Source: Maniola hyperantus (Eukaryota > Arthropoda > Insecta > Lepidoptera > Nymphalidae). Taken from it: DNA of 64,000 nt. Every line of letters starts with the position of its first letter. The stretch's first letter is position 1. The notes under the pieces are model-generated. The model searched no databases and had not been told where the DNA came from. It was given only the letters and a program-made list of their open reading frames with translations. The position numbers were made by a program, and so were the translations under genes. Positions 63,605-64,000 of this stretch are shown here, one piece after another. Location of the stretch: positions 2,957,383 to 3,021,382 of the forward strand of contig NC_048550.1 in the NCBI RefSeq assembly GCF_902806685.2. Reading direction: 5' to 3'.

Positions 63605-64000
63605 TAGTGAATGAGACAGAAGATCATAGAATAATTCCCATATTTTGAACTAATCTAATCTAAATCAGCCTGTGCTGTCCCACGTCTGGGCAAAGGCCTC
63701 CCTCCAATCCTTTCATCACGCCAACGTCGCCTCGGCCAACCACTGATGATTCTAGGGTGTCCAAAAAGAAGCAGCTTTGAACTAGGTACCAGGAAAAAAT
63801 TCATAGATATAGCACCAGCAACTGCAATCACTACCCATATTATAAATGTGAAAGTGTGTTTGTGTCCTTTAATCACGTCGCAACAGTGGATTGACGTGAT
63901 TTTTTGCATGGGTATAGATAAAGGCCTGGAGAGTGACATAGGCTACTTTTTATCCCAGAAAATTAAAGAGTTCCCACAGGATTTTTAAAAACCTAATTCT
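63605..64000 (-). mobile_element. LINE tail fragment and Lep1-like element in an mRpS18A intron
   Basis: 63655-63745 on the minus strand reads ISGWPRRRWRDERIGGRPLP, a LINE C-terminal type sequence. 63838-64000 is a reverse Lep1-like copy ('tataaatgtgaaagtgtgtt' to 'aaagagttcccacaggattt') that runs off the window. Confidence 0.7.

Overview
The window looks like a moth or butterfly (Lepidoptera) chromosome segment. The base composition is AT-rich, and the spacer is packed with repeat types common in that order: elements bearing the 'gcccgcgacttcgtccgcgtgg' type core (Lep1/Helitron-like, family name from memory), tRNA-derived SINEs, 3' ends of non-LTR retrotransposons, many palindromic MITEs, and scattered TAGGTA/TACCTA motifs. 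Genes have spliceosomal introns, and all gene calls below come from joining exons at GT-AG sites by reading frame.

Four gene loci are supported, plus one orphan exon. (1) 3334-5772, + strand: a three-exon deadpan/HES-type bHLH-Orange repressor ending in WRPW, with a perfect miR-7 type 8-mer seed match in its 3' UTR. (2) 8930-20411, - strand: a 16-exon CEP131/AZI1 (fly dilatory) coiled-coil centriolar-satellite/transition-zone protein. All 16 exon junctions keep frame over about 1332 codons. Its introns hold many transposons and several decayed exon duplicates. (3) 21474-21550, - strand: an orphan THAP-like first exon that sits head-to-head with the next gene. (4) 22200-59661, + strand: the most unusual locus, a gene of about 44 exons spread over 37 kb. 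It encodes a protein of about 1409 residues built almost wholly from 11-residue amphipathic repeats of the LEA-3 / perilipin-4 / synuclein kind. Twenty-one consecutive exons are nearly identical, each exactly 99 bp (33 residues, three 11-mers) on a 172-bp period. They are followed by 15 diverged repeat exons of 22-36 residues and two non-repetitive C-terminal exons. An alternative terminal exon at 45031 with its own poly(A) signals gives a predicted 100-residue short product. (5) 62918 to beyond 63520, + strand: the 5' part of mitochondrial ribosomal protein S18A (mL66), cut by the window end.

The genes show no sign of a shared pathway. The main biological interest is the exon-array gene. Its unit is an exon whose length is a whole number of helical turns, every unit junction is phase 1, and the unit has been amplified very recently, introns included. 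The 17.7-kb first intron of that gene (22219-39904) and most other spacer is transposon-derived. I ran no computed alignment; coordinates were read by hand, and transposon edges are approximate (tens of bases).
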